A stretch of 64,000 nucleotides of DNA from Bremia lactucae (taxonomy: Eukaryota > Oomycota > Peronosporomycetes > Peronosporales > Peronosporaceae), in contig NC_090613.1 in the NCBI RefSeq assembly GCF_004359215.1, forward strand, positions 199,041-263,040. The letters are read 5' to 3'. Both the position numbers and the translations under genes were made by a program. This document shows positions 21,670-32,182 of this stretch, piece by piece; the first letter of the stretch is position 1, and every line of letters begins with the position of its first letter. The notes beneath the pieces were generated by a model that had not been told where the DNA came from, made no database searches, and saw only the letters and a list, made by a program, of their open reading frames with translations.

Positions 21670-22578
21670 TTGAATGTCGCTACGAAAGGATAGTACTCTT
21701 TGACAAACCATCAATGATTACGTCTTTTCTTGGTCTCGGCGTTAAACGCTAATTCCGCGAAAACCTGTTTTGTTGAACTCCATGGGAAAGTCAACTATAT
21801 TTTTCGCATTAGATTTAAAGGATGGCTACTATCAGGTACTCTGGGAGAGTCCAATGTAGTCAAAACAGCTGTAAGCACCCCAAGCGGTATGCTTTGGGAG
21901 TGGCTTGTGATGCCCCAGGGTTTGAAAGAATGAGCCGGCATGGTCGCCGTGTTCAGCTTATTGTAACCATGAACCACGCGCCATCCACCTGTGGCTTTAC
22001 GAACACATAAGGTCGGGCTGCAGTGAGGAGATTTGCTCTCACGCACATGTCCAGCCTTGGCTCGCTTGTCGAAGAACTCGTCGATATAATCGACTTGTTC
22101 TTTCGGTAACGGCCATTGCCTGGTCACACAATACTTGGTGCCAGGGTTGAGGTCTATTTCGTGCCCGATGCCCCTACCTGCTGGTAGGCGGCTCAACACT
22201 TCTTCTGGAAACACATCGCGATGTTTCCTCAGAACCTCAAGGAACGGACTGTCTCTCCACGCATCCCAGCCTTGAGCAGCAAACCATTTATTTTTTGTCC
22301 GTTTTTAGGACGCTCTTGTCTATTATGGACGACGAGCAACAGTCCACCAAGTTCTCTTCTGGAACTGGTGTGACTATTTCGTGAATCTTTCCTTCCTTTA
22401 GTTCAGCATGGAACAGATCCCACGATATCTCCGGGAGATTAACTATCTCCTCGGCAGGTTTAAAGACTTGCCGGAGCACCTCAACTGAGGATGCCTCCGC
22501 AATTTCGTCTTTGACGGCCTCGAACGCCTCGTTCGAAGGCCCATCCTCTTTATTAAAAACTAATCCAAAGGTCATCAT
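21670..22578 (-). pseudogene. pol: Protease-RT linker and RT of C copy 1 (rearranged)
   Basis: 22288-22578 is the acidic linker between protease and RT. 21795-22214 starts with HEIDLNPGTKYCVTRQWPLP and continues through CVRKATGGWRVVHGYNKLN, the RT fingers. After that the order is disturbed: the block ALDLKDGYYQV to LWEWLVMPQG lies on the plus strand at 21786-21930, then PRPRKDVIIDG and FNRVVAH...YFDDVF follow again on the minus strand at 21560-21745. The YFDD box itself is intact (near 21615). The reading frame is therefore destroyed by a local inversion plus stops. Confidence 0.75.
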
Positions 22579-22627
22579 TTGGACGTGCTGTTGATCGTCC
22601 TAATCTGTCGGGTACTCGTTCTTCGAG

Positions 22628-23356
22628 TCACCACGACCTTTGTCTGGCCGTTGCTCTCCTGGCTAACGCACCCCTTCCAACCGCACCAGGCTCTAGGCAC
22701 TGTGCCGATTCATGCAACGCTTGACTACCTGTCAGCTCGCTGTCTACTGCCACAAGCTCTCGGCTCTGTGCAGGGCTATAAGACACATGACTACTTGTCA
22801 TTGCCCTTTTCACTACCCCAGTCTCCACGAACTGGGTAGGAATTGGTGACGTTTGACATCCCGTCAACGCATCCTCAACTGTGTTCGACATGACATCAGT
22901 TGCATACGCCTCTCGCAGGAGCACATCCTTTCCGGTGTCCTGCGTAGAGTTCGCAACTGTGCGTGTACGCCAGTCTATCCATGGTTGGTACTTTGCCAAC
23001 CATGGCATGCCTAGGATGAGGTCATACGGACTCTCCATACCTAGCACTGTGAACTTCTCTTTACAAGAGAAGTCACTAAAGCTGAAGGCGAGTTCTACCT
23101 GAACTCCCTCAGACTTAACGAGCGCGCCGTTCGCTAAACGAACGGTCGCCTCTTCTCGCTTGCCATCCTGGCAAAGCGACTCAAACATCGCCGGTCTCTT
23201 TCTTAGAGCCGCGAGTTTCACAAAATTTTGTGATGCACCCGAATCTACTAGGAGGGTCATCACCTGATCATAGCCTCTTACATGAGCGCTATAGACCAGC
23301 AGGGTTGAGGTCCGAAATTTCAAGACCCCATTGACTATGCTACCCAATTCTTTCAC
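22628..23356 (-). CDS. pol: Aspartic protease region of C copy 1
   Basis: A 242-codon minus-strand frame. It contains LLVDSGASQNFVKL (residues about 36-49), the catalytic D-S-G-A of retropepsins, then a flap region with VRLANGALV and the second conserved block YDLILGMPWLAKYQPWIDW. Both are standard for Ty3/gypsy protease. The protein continues with a Thr/Ser-rich linker. The catalytic Asp is intact, in contrast to the equivalent site in C copy 2, where it is Asn. It follows gag directly; no overlap can be defined because gag is frameshifted. The ATG is internal to the Gag-Pol continuum. Confidence 0.8.
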   Translation of the reverse strand: MKELGSIVNGVLKFRTSTLLVYSAHVRGYDQVMTLLVDSGASQNFVKLAALRKRPAMFESLCQDGKREEATVRLANGALVKSEGVQVELAFSFSDFSCKEKFTVLGMESPYDLILGMPWLAKYQPWIDWRTRTVANSTQDTGKDVLLREAYATDVMSNTVEDALTGCQTSPIPTQFVETGVVKRAMTSSHVSYSPAQSRELVAVDSELTGSQALHESAQCLEPGAVGRGALARRATARQRSW

Positions 23357-24536
23357 AACTCTGAACTTAGGGGTAGCTTCAGAGTCCGCGTCAATAGGGC
23401 ATCTCGCCCCTACTGCGCTCCTGCATTTCCCGACCCCTCAGTGGTCGATGCAGAACTTATGCGTCTCGCACGCTGGTCCTGCCATCGCCCTTTGGGAAGG
23501 GAGTCCTCTTGCTGTGCATCTTTTCCCCAGCAGGAACCCTAGCATAGCAGCAAGCCATCATTTCGCCGCGCTTGCCGCATTTAAAGCAGACAACATCTGC
23601 ATTGCTCAACTTCATGGGAGTGGCATCTGACCTCTCGGCCGACGGCTTATACCAACTGTCGCCGAATCACTGTTGTAGGATTGCTTCTGAACCAAGGCAA
23701 TTTGAATTGCCTCTTCCATCGTCGACGGCACCTTTCTGAAAAGGCCTGTCGCGATAGGCTATGCCGTAGTCCATTCATAAACGTGGGCACCTTAATGTGC
23801 TCCGGAATCGGACCTACGGTAATGGACACCGACAGCGAGCGTGTCTCCCTCTCTCCCGCACATACTCTTGCAGAGATCGCTTCGTCTGTCGCACTCCAAA
23901 GAAGCGCGATTGAAGCAACACTTCGTGGTTCGGCAGGTGGCTCATGGTGCGAATCGTTGTCTTAAAGATCGCCCATTTAGGGAGCGCCTTAACGTCGGCC
24001 ATAAGTGCCGAGTAAGCCCACTCTGAGGACTTACCGCGCAGGTTCGACATGGCGTACGACACCATCCGGCTGTCATCCTCAAAGTGTTTAGTTGCGCGAC
24101 ATTGCATTGCTCCACGGGTAGCAGCCAGTGGACAGTTGTGTGCGCTGTAGTTCCATCGAACTTGGGCGAGTCCATCCGAATGGGCCTCGGGTGATGCGGC
24201 CGAGCAGAGAGCATCTCAACAGTTCTGTTGCGATCCTCGCTTCGAGCCTGCTCACGCCTCAGCTCTTCCTGAGTCTGAGCGACGGACTCCGCCGCAGCAT
24301 GGCTGTGTGTCTCGGTCGCGGATCTCTACTTTCCGAGCAAGAATGCCTCAAACTTGAGGCATTCTTGCTCGGAACTGCTCCAACTGAGCAACATGCTGCT
24401 CAGGAGGATTTCCCAAGAGCCTGGCAAGGGCTTGTTCGTCAAGTCCCTGCGCCAAGTGCCCTGTCACCTCCCGATGATGTTTGGAGAGGTGGAGGAAACG
24501 ATCCCAATCAATGTTCAGGCTCATTCTCACGTACAC
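23357..24536 (-). pseudogene. gag: gag of C copy 1 (frameshifted)
   Basis: Minus-strand pieces: N-terminus 24348-24536 (SLNIDWDRFLHLSKHHREV), a Gln/Glu-rich coiled segment around 24210-24340, the gag core 23814-24107 (SNLRGKSSEWAYSALMADV) and a CCHC-type knuckle region near 23560-23610. Copies at 32183-33343 (-) and 34514-35560 (+) show the same order and help place the frame. Several frameshifts and a ~20-bp palindromic repeat at 24341-24367 (a TTGAGGCATTCTTGCTCGGA repeat) disrupt this copy. Confidence 0.75.
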
Positions 24537-24580
24537 ACGCAGAGATGCGGGTCATCGGAAGGATTTCGAGAGCTACCAAG

Positions 24581-25090
24581 TGTAGGCAGGCACGTCGTAA
24601 TGCGGCCACGCTCTACTTAGACACACACCCTTGCACAGCGAGGAAGCGGTCAGAACGTCTACTTTCGTGTGCTGTCAGGTAGTTGTGGTGAGCGTCTTAG
24701 CGACCTCACCAAACGCATTAAGTGCTCTAGTAAAGTTTCGTCACGGGAGCGGTAATCCGGCTCCTCGTGCGCACTTACTAAGTAGGAAGTAGTTTCAGAC
24801 TGATTTATATTTAATCGTAATAACTATAATACCTATTTTTACCAAGTAAAAAATGTCGTCTCTGTCGATAACACAAATATGAATTGCGAGCGTATCTTTC
24901 TAGTTACCTCGCTTAACGGATAACGCTAGGCGTCATCCCTTCTAATGTGAAAGCACCTATATGAATCACATACACAAGGGTGGGTCACAATGCGATCCAC
25001 ACCCTGGTCTAATTAATTGACCATCCTCTTAAGGACACATAGTGAACTTAACGAACACTGTGTAACATTAGGGCAACTTTAGTCGCTACA
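24581..25090 (-). repeat. 5' LTR of C copy 1
   Basis: On the minus strand it begins TGTAGCGACTAAAGTTGCCC at 25090 and ends CTGCCTACA at 24581, followed by CTTGGTAGCTCTCGAAATCC, the primer-binding site at 24561-24580. It is colinear with 16256-16773 and 33958-34469. Confidence 0.85.
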
Positions 25091-25305
25091 CTTAACTTAG
25101 TTTGGCCTTAATTTCTTAGATTTTCTTAAATGTTATTAATTCTATGAGGATTGGCTATGTTTGTGTGACGTGGCTCGTGAACGTGGAAAATAATACCCTT
25201 TCGAATCGCGCGCAACTCTATTACACAAGTTGTAATTTGAGAGTCAAAAGAGCACTGAAACCCGTCAAAAACCAAATTGGAAAGTTCTTCTGACTTTCTG
25301 TCACA
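25091..25305 (+). promoter_or_regulatory. Upstream region of the SEL1L-like gene
   Basis: The 215 bp between the C-family LTR end and the start codon must contain the core promoter unless transcription starts in the LTR. Its first ~135 bp occur again, inverted, at 33599-33738 with small differences. A GTGTGACGTGGCTCGTGAAC block near 25165 is shared by both copies. I cannot place a transcription start with confidence. Confidence 0.4.
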
Positions 25306-27418
25306 ATGCGTTACCCTTCTCGTGCCGTCGCGCTTCTTATTGCGCTCTCGTGGCTCCCTGGATCGCATTCTGATGTATCAGAGGCTCTTTCGTCCGGTAA
25401 GAAAATTGCTGCCCTCTGCTTAATTCTTCAGCTGACATTTTGTATGCTCCTTTGAAAAAAAAGACCCAATCTCGCCTCCGTCACCACTTGTTGAGACCCT
25501 AAATCGCGAAAATGCTGCCATACGAGACCTCAGTGATTCTGCTCTTTCCCCGCTTGTACCCCGTGCTGAGCGCCGCGATGCATTAGTGCAACTCGGCGAT
25601 ATTTACTTTTACGGCAACAGCTCGTTGGACACGAGCGTCAATGGCACGCTGGCCATGAGTCTATATGCTGAAGCGGCTGCTCTAGGAGCGCCCAGGGCAC
25701 AATTCCATGTTGGTGTAGCGCTAAGCTATGGGCTGTGGGGCTTCCCGTTGGACGAAGCCGCGGCGATGTCGCATTACTACTTTGCTGCTCTTGGCGGAGA
25801 CATTGGTGCCACAATGGTGCTGGGTCACAATCATATGCTTGGGATCAATGCTCCAATGAAATGCGAGTCCGCTGCTCGCTACTACGAAGTCGCGGCCAAT
25901 GAAGCGGTGGCAAGACGTGAGAGGAACTTCATTCATCCGATTATCTACGATGTCCCGCATCGTCGTCTCATGACTGTTGCAGATTCGCTGCACAAGAAGA
26001 GCTCGCCTGATGATGCCGCCGTCGCGGATTATTACCAGTTTTCCGCTGAAAAGGGAGATCCCGAGTCGACGTTAAACTTGGCGACGCTGTACTTTTACGG
26101 GTCACGCGGAATCGCACAAGACGTGGAGCGAGCAGCAGCGCTGTTTCAAAAAGCCTACGAGTTGGGCGCACCTGAAGGAGCCTACCATCTTGGCCATATT
26201 TACAACTTTGGTATTGGAGTACCCCAAAATAATGCCACAGCCTTTAAATACTTGCAAGAAGCGGTGAAAGAAGGAAGCGCAGCAGCCCATAACGAATTGG
26301 GGCGCATGTACTTGGAGGGGAAAGGCACGAATCGAGATGAAGAAAAGGCAGTGGAGCTATTTAAGGCTGCTATCAAACAAGGCAGCATTGAGGCTTTTCA
26401 CAATCTTGGCATTTTATTTATGCAAGGTCGGGTGTCCAAAGATGTGGCTCACCCGGAGTACGATGTTGCGCGTAGCTATTTTCTAATTGCGGCGTACCAG
26501 GGCCATACGCTGTCGAAGCATAAGCTGGGCCACATGCATTTGCATGGCATTGGCGGCACTCGCTCTTGCAAACAAGCGGTCGAGTCGTTCAAGACAGTGG
26601 CAGAATTCGGGGAATGGGATGATGTGCTGAATCAGGCATATGCCGACTTTAAGAATCAAGACTATGAAGCGTCATTTATGAAATACGCGGTGATGGCACA
26701 GCAAGGCTACGAGGTCGCTCAGCACAACGCGGCTTATCTACTTGACTCTGATTTCTTGACTCCATCCGCATTCTCGACGTCGCATATACTTACGTCTTCC
26801 AAAACAGAGCTTAAGAAGGATGTCATTGCGTCAACCGCTGTGAAACTTTATAGACTCGCAGCTCAGCAGGGTAATGTGGATGCCAACTTAAAGATCGGAG
26901 ACTACTACTACTATGGAAAAGGAGGACACGCTGTGGATTATGTCAAGGCCAGTGCTCACTATTCGATTGCTTGTAAACATTCGAATGCGCAAGCTATGTT
27001 TAACCTTGCGCTGATGTACGAGCATGGAATTGGTGTGGATCAAGACTTCTATTTAGCAAAACGCTTTTTCGACAAAGCGCATTTAGCACATAATGACGCC
27101 AAAGTGCCAGTGATGCTTGCAATGTGGAAGCTGCGTGCCCACAAGGCGCTTCGGGCGTGGATGCGATGGTGGAATGAGCTTGTCGGCTACAATTTTTCGT
27201 CGAATACGACGGATGTTTTACCGAACAAGGCGGAAATAAGTGCTATAGATGCTGTCGATTCGGGCTTGTCACTTGTGTTTGGAGAATTTAAAAAGTGGCG
27301 GGAGTCTCTGGATTTTGAAGATTACGTGGTCGTGCTTTTGGTTGTTGCGCTCGCAATCGTTGTCTATATTCGCTCCGAAAGACAATATTTGCACGTGCCA
27401 CCTCCACAGTATATATAA
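25306..27418 (+). CDS. SEL1L: SEL1L/HRD3-like Sel1-repeat ER membrane protein
   Basis: Model: exon 1 25306-25396, intron 25397-25463 (67 bp, GTAAG...AAAG), exon 2 25464-27418; 681 aa. Exon 1 encodes a signal peptide (RYPSRAVALLIALSWLPGSH). Joining in phase gives DPISPPSPLVETLN, in frame with the long exon; the GTG at 25586 is only an internal codon. From about residue 72 there are many Sel1-like repeats (for example YHLGHIYNFGIGV, NELGRMYLEGKGTN, FNLALMYEHGIGV). One hydrophobic helix near residues 650-668 (VVVLLVVALAIVVYI) is followed by a short Pro-rich tail. Signal peptide, luminal Sel1 repeats and a C-terminal membrane anchor match SEL1L/Hrd3, the partner of the Hrd1 ubiquitin ligase in ER-associated degradation. 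Length is near the family norm. A retroelement LTR sits about 215 bp upstream. Confidence 0.85.
25397..25463 (+). other. Intron 1 of the SEL1L-like gene
   Basis: The donor GTAAGA follows TCCG and the acceptor AAAAAAAAG precedes ACCCAATC. The length (67 bp) fits oomycete introns. Removal restores one continuous frame from the signal peptide into the Sel1 repeats, whereas unspliced sequence has stops. The CAG at 25429-25431 would be an alternative acceptor but does not keep the frame clean. Confidence 0.75.
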
Positions 27419-28876
27419 TTATTGCAATAAAGCTTTAACTTTTGCACATGTTTTCGGTTATGGTTCCGCGACCTTCGCAAGATTAAAGACTTTTTCATCG
27501 ATCTTAATTGCCTTAAGCTCAACATGTAGACGTAATGATTGCATTGTTTGGACCCCCGAAGCGATTGTCTCACTCTAGCAACCACGTGAACGCCATTTCC
27601 GTGTACAATAGTCAAACCTGTACTAAAACTGCAAATTTCTTGCTGTGGCTGTTCTTGCTCCGTTAAACTTTAATAAGCGGGTTCGAAATCAATCACGTTA
27701 AACAAACAGACTTGACCTGATGTGCGATATGTGTTATCTGCCCGTTTCTGAGTCTAAGTGTGTCAGAATGCATGGCTTAGTTCCCAATTTAAACGACAAG
27801 ATCTCCCTTTACAACCTTGATTCCGTCGCAAGTACCTATGTCACCGTATGGAATACCGCCACTCGGAATAATTGAAATTGCCCCGATTCGTTCATTATTC
27901 TGGCTGATGTTGGAAAAACAAAATTATTTTGTTGCTGCAATTTAAATTTAAGTGTTGCAATCGCACATGTCACTATTTATCTGCAACATTATTGTCAAAG
28001 CGTCTACTGATGCATGCTAACTTGGCGGTAATGCCTTGCTATTACGAATGGACATGGTGACACCCTTGTGGCATTCTGGGTCGCTGGACACTTTTTGAAT
28101 GGTGGTGCTTTCCTATTAAAAGCCGGAGGGACTGTTAAATAAAGAACATGTCCTCTAACGAAGGCCCAGCTCAGGTGATGCTTGTCCGTCTTGATCTTCC
28201 ATTAGAAATCACCATAAAATCTTTCGTGGCAGGCACAATTCCGCTTAAGTGTTACAATCCTCGAGCTCACTAAATTCCTCGTAAATTTTACATTGCATCT
28301 TGAATGCTCGAAAGCGCACTAAATTGAGCCAGAGGAATATGATGAGAGTTCCGTGAAAAGACGTAAAATGAAACAAATTACTTGCCAGTCTGAATCATCC
28401 TGACTAAAGCTGCTAAACATGAGTTAGTTCTCAGCCACGGCAGCGTCCGTCTGGCCTCATGCAACACGCAAAGAAATACCTTCAGCAGCAATTTCAATGT
28501 TTACTCCTTAAAAATTATGGCCGCGTGTTTATAGGATCGTTGCTCGCATGAAATTCTACTTGCCTAAAGGTGCTGGCTTTAATCTCAGGTGCATTAATTA
28601 TAGTTTGTTGTGAACCGATTAAAGGCAAAGCATAGCTCATCAGGTGACTTTTGACAAAACGGAAGATTAATATTTGTAGTCTATAATTATGTGGTGATCT
28701 CACATGCAGCCAGCCAACTTAGTAACTGCTTCGATGGGGAATCGTCGAATTAGTAAAAATTCACTCGACATTGTTGGTTGGAGATTGATATCCTGCTTAG
28801 ACCTCAAATGATCAAATGAGCAATTTTTGCCTCTCAACTGGCATGGATTATCAAAGCCAACGCAATAAAAGATGCT
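27419..28876. other. Intergenic region
   Basis: About 1.46 kb between two convergent host genes. No LTR, gag or pol similarity and no convincing open frame; the 62-codon frame at 28515-28703 (-) shows no recognisable pattern. An AATAAAG-like signal lies just after the SEL1L stop (27425-27432), which may serve polyadenylation. Confidence 0.6.
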
Positions 28877-29638
28877 TTACTCGAAGTGCGCGGCGATCTC
28901 ATGATTGTTTTGCTGTGTTACCTGCACACCAAATACGTCAAGCATGAGAAAGTCACGTAGCAAGGGCAGGTTGCATATTTCTCGGTTCTTCTGCAGCAGC
29001 AAAGTCTCCAACGACAGCTCGAGCCGTGCTCGGCGTTCTTCAAGATCCTGGGTCTGGGATACACGAAACCACGTTTTGGCTGGCAGCTCCCATGTATAAG
29101 CATTTGCGACAACAATTGCGGTCTTCTCGTCTGTCCTTTGTGCACAGCTATGCACCACAACTTCCGTCGCAAAATGCTTATTTATCTCTGCTGCGCATGC
29201 GACGAATTCAGAGAAGCGGCGCTCGACTTGAAATGTATGGCCACACGTCATAATTTTCAATGTGTAGGTGATGTAACCTTCGCATGTCTCTTGGAATGTC
29301 GGTATGTGCACTGTAAATACCTTGGAGCCAACTAGGCGCGACTGCATCTCGTGACGAGGCTGGAATACAGAGCAAAAGTCGGGCAGCGTTTGACAACATA
29401 CAATCACGAGGCCAGAGTCAAGTTCGTCTTCGGTATCGCTTTGCGACATGATCTTGTCGTAGCTACTTAAGTCACTGCAAGACTCGACGAGCACCTGCTG
29501 TGGCTGCTGTTTGTCTCCATCAATGTCGGAGTTTGGTGTGATGGATGCACTCACGCGATTGGAATTACGAAATGCAGCGCGTTTCCTGCGGTTGCGGGTG
29601 CGCTTTCCTTGAAGGTTTGGACGCTTGTCGCTTGCCAT
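28877..29638 (-). CDS. PX-domain protein
   Basis: 253 aa from ATG at 29636-29638. The frame is open further upstream to a TTG at 29716, but this ATG is the first Met and has a good context (CACTATGG). Residues 10-22 are strongly basic (GKRTRNRRKRAA), possibly a nuclear or membrane-binding segment; residues 30-100 are polar and acidic. Residues about 106-234 form a phox-homology domain: VFTVHIPTF strand, then HTFQVERRFSEF (the R-R-F-S-E-F signature at 140-145, which contacts phosphoinositides), and C-terminal helices with LLRDFLML. PX domains bind phosphatidylinositol phosphates on endosomal membranes; the substrate here is unknown. No intron is needed. It is convergent with SEL1L. Confidence 0.8.
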   Translation of the reverse strand: MASDKRPNLQGKRTRNRRKRAAFRNSNRVSASITPNSDIDGDKQQPQQVLVESCSDLSSYDKIMSQSDTEDELDSGLVIVCCQTLPDFCSVFQPRHEMQSRLVGSKVFTVHIPTFQETCEGYITYTLKIMTCGHTFQVERRFSEFVACAAEINKHFATEVVVHSCAQRTDEKTAIVVANAYTWELPAKTWFRVSQTQDLEERRARLELSLETLLLQKNREICNLPLLRDFLMLDVFGVQVTQQNNHEIAAHFE

Positions 29639-29656
29639 AGTGGCGGGGAGGAAGAC

Positions 29657-29714
29657 AACAAAAAATGACGACGAACAAAAGGTAAACGCGTAGTTGAAGC
29701 GGCATAATGAACTC
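29657..29714 (-). promoter_or_regulatory. Inr/FPR-like core promoter of the PX gene
   Basis: On the minus strand GAGTTCATTATG (29703-29714) resembles the oomycete initiator (TCATT), and GTCATTTTTTGTT (29657-29669) resembles the flanking promoter region CA(A/T)TTT. Spacing between them (about 35 nt) is larger than in the classic adjacent arrangement, so this is tentative. Confidence 0.35.
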
Positions 29715-29912
29715 AAGTATAGAAACCGACTCCTAATCGCTCTCGTGTTTTAAGCTGCCGCCGGATAAGCGAGGATGCCACTACCCACCGGCATATTATA
29801 TATTAGAATTATGTGGTAACCATACGTTATTCCACAATGTATAGCATCTACTGAACTTAAATTCTGCCCACAAAGCCCCACGCGCCGGAGTCCGATTTTT
29901 CACCTCCAGACG

Positions 29913-30340
29913 TGTGGTATAGCGGAGCTACCTCGCTCCTTAAGTCAGAGGAAGACTTTCAGACTCAGAGAGACACTTATTTCTATTGAACTAATGTGTT
30001 TAAAAACTCAGGAAGTCGTTCAAGCTATTAAAGCTTAAGAAATCCTAGTCTAAGGGATTCAGGGGTTCGTAGAACGAAGTGGCAACTAGTGCCCAAGAGG
30101 ATATAACTTAGAAAGGCTTGTATCTCTTACAGATCAATGCGCAAGCCTTAGAAAGGCACTTGACGCTTTAAGATAAAAAGTGGAACTGCACTTTTAATAA
30201 TCTAAATCTTAAAACCTTACCCTAGCTAAATTAAAATAGATTTTGGCCGCCAGATTTATATCTGGCGGCGCCAACATTTGTTACCCATAAAGTAAATGTA
30301 CCACAGTAACGGTTCTCCAACCGATGTGTGCCCCATTACA
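29913..30340 (-). repeat. 3' LTR, family A
   Basis: On the minus strand it begins TGTAATGGGGCACACATCGG at 30340 and ends near 29913. It aligns with 52021-52502 but lacks about 60 bp found there at 52389-52449. A polypurine tract lies to the right (plus strand CCCTCCCCCATC at 30341-30352). The sequence to the left is host DNA. Confidence 0.8.
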
Positions 30341-30447
30341 CCCTCCCCCATCAGACTGTTGGCACCGAGTGACAACATTCGCTTCATTCCTCTTTGAGGT
30401 TGGAAGCGAAACAGCAAACCGTTCGGTTTTTCTTTCCTTTGTCTCAT

Positions 30448-31410
30448 GACAATCAAGCGTGAGTCACAGACACTTAGCATTTTCCTCGACGATGCGGGAA
30501 TGTGGACTTTGAAAGTCACTCGCCAGCAGAGGAGGAGGAGAAAGAGCGTCGTTTTCTCACGCCTTCTCCTCCGGATGTACGTCGGCGGGCCCCGAATCCG
30601 TTCCCAGAACCTGGTGCATTGAGCAGGACACGGGACCCTGAGTCCAATATCATTACGAATCCGCTCGATGAAGAGCAAGAGCGGATAATCCTCATAGAGG
30701 AAAGATCTCGTCGTCGGGCTGCCAAGATAGCGAAAGCTAAAGCTCATAGTGAATATAGATTCACTCCGCTTAGTGCGGACGAGCGTCTCAAAGAGATAGC
30801 GGGTCACAGCTTGATCAGCTGGATCTCCGGTAACCCGGCGAGGACGCCGGAGGATATCACTGCCCGCGACGCTCTTCATGAGCAATACCTTACGCCATAG
30901 GCAATAACGGGAAGCCAGTATCTGACGCGTTTACGTGATCAAGCCCGTGGAGCTCCGGTGTCCTCCATAAGGATAATTCCGATCGTTTTGTTTCCAAACG
31001 AAATAAGGAGTGAAAACGAAGTCTCATTTAAGAACCTGGTCCACCGGGCCCGCTGACTTCTTAATATTTGGAATATCAGACAGTCTGCGGATTAAGGTTT
31101 CGTTCGTTTGGAATGGAAGCTTCGCTTCGATTTCGCTAGGCTTATGGCCAAAGGCCAATTACGTTCGGCATTTATGCCACAAAACGAAGAAAGACCTAGC
31201 CGATATTTCAGTGCTTCGGTTGAACGTGCAACCATGGATCGACGCCGCACTGAGGCTATAGATCTACCTAATTCCACGTTTAGTGGTGGGAAGCGTCGTT
31301 TGACGCGAGTTGACCCTGAGCTTGGCGCACAAAAACGTCAACGGCTTACGGGCAATCTTGCCGAAGAGGTACCTCGAACTCCAAGAGTTTTCAGAAGAGG
31401 GGTATCTTAG
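30448..31410 (+). pseudogene. Antisense ORF of A-family element, copy 1
   Basis: On the plus strand, opposite to pol, an open region starts MTIKRESQTLS at 30448, shifts frame once near 30500, continues as DFESHSPAEEEEKERRF (30502-30900), passes a stop at 30898-30900 and goes on to 31410 (ending TPRVFRRGVS). The minus strand of the A element at 49780-50690 encodes the same protein in the same order with substitutions (MTIKRESQTLSTFLDDEGM, TPSPPDERRWAPNPFPE, RSSRYFSASVDRATM). Composition is charged, with basic patches (RRRAAKIAKAKA). No known domain was recognised. The last ~150 bp overlap the chromodomain on the other strand. Confidence 0.5.
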
Positions 31411-31470
31411 CCACTTCACCAGATACTGATACTGACCCTTACGACGACGTCGCTTTAAAAGCTTCTCCAC
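31264..31470 (-). pseudogene. pol: Chromodomain, A-family pol
   Basis: The minus-strand frame reads EKLLKRRRRKGQYQYLVKW and then LRYPSSENSW, the chromodomain core (YLVKW..YP....SW). It is the same as the plus-strand copy at 49622-49790 (EKLLKRRCRKGQYQYLVKW). After SW the frame departs from the family (SRYLFGK), so a frameshift follows. It lies at the end of pol, before the antisense ORF region. Confidence 0.75.
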
Positions 31471-32182
31471 ATGAAACTGAAGGTTCCCCCGCGCATCAAG
31501 CAGCGCGGGAGGGGGCCGAAATTCGGCGGAAGCATTTGATGCTCAACGGCACGAGGTGCAACTTCTTCGTGAGGTCCTTGCTCGGGTTGAGAGCTCTTTT
31601 GAGACGGTTCGGGGCTGACTTTCGACGCTGGAGCGTCTGCAGCCTCGTTCAGAGGGCCAGCTGGATATCCTGGTGAGGATGCAGCAATCTGCGGCACGAC
31701 CGTCTGTCTCGGCGCAAGCGTCTTCAAGTCCACGTTAGAAGGGTCCCGATGTGGCTTAAGCAAGCCGACGAAGAACACTGGATGTGTATCCATCTTTTAA
31801 GCGTGCAAGCTAAGCCCTTCTTAGCCACGACCGTAAAATGGTTAAATAACGCGCGGGCGCAATTAGGTCTTGAATACCGCGGAAACCATGTTAGTAGGTA
31901 GATTTTTAGCGTTTAATAAAACTCGGTCTCCGACCGCATAAGAATTAATACAGCTTTTACTTTTGATATCTGCTTGCTATTTTTGTTTGTCTTGGCTATC
32001 AGCCATCGCGTCACATACATGACTTAAGACACTAAAGTTGCGTCGCGAGAAACTCGCTTACTTGTTTCCGAATTGTAACAGGGCTGGTATCAGCAAGCCT
32101 ATCGGCTAATTCTCTCCCACCAAGCCCTGAACCACGCAGTGGTATGGTTAATGGAACGCGTGGGTGGGTAATACCGTTTACA
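31455..32182 (-). pseudogene. pol: Integrase C-terminal linker, A-family pol
   Basis: The minus-strand frame 31455-31793 begins DTHPVFFVGLLKPHRDPS, the segment that follows GPY/F in chromovirus integrases, then a Pro/Ser/Glu-rich linker leading to the chromodomain. Further right, 31800-32180 contains the decayed end of the integrase core; GGAACGCGTGGGTGGGT at 32153-32169 matches the complement of 49000-49016. The junction with C-family gag is near 32182. Confidence 0.6.

Larger units (their letters stand above)
16256..25090 (-). mobile_element. Ty3/gypsy chromovirus, family C copy 1 (decayed, rearranged)
   Basis: An 8.8-kb minus-strand element bounded by C-type LTRs (5' LTR 24581-25090; 3' LTR 16256-16773). 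Internal order read right to left: primer-binding site, gag, protease, RT, RNase H, integrase, chromodomain, antisense ORF region, polypurine tract. A 437-N gap and a flanking near-identical duplication (19470-20063 and 20501-21096) inflate it, and the RT palm block at 21786-21930 is inverted. The 5-bp flanks (CTCGA left, CTTAA right) are not a duplicated target site. The right edge lies about 215 bp from the start codon of the SEL1L-like gene. Confidence 0.85.
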
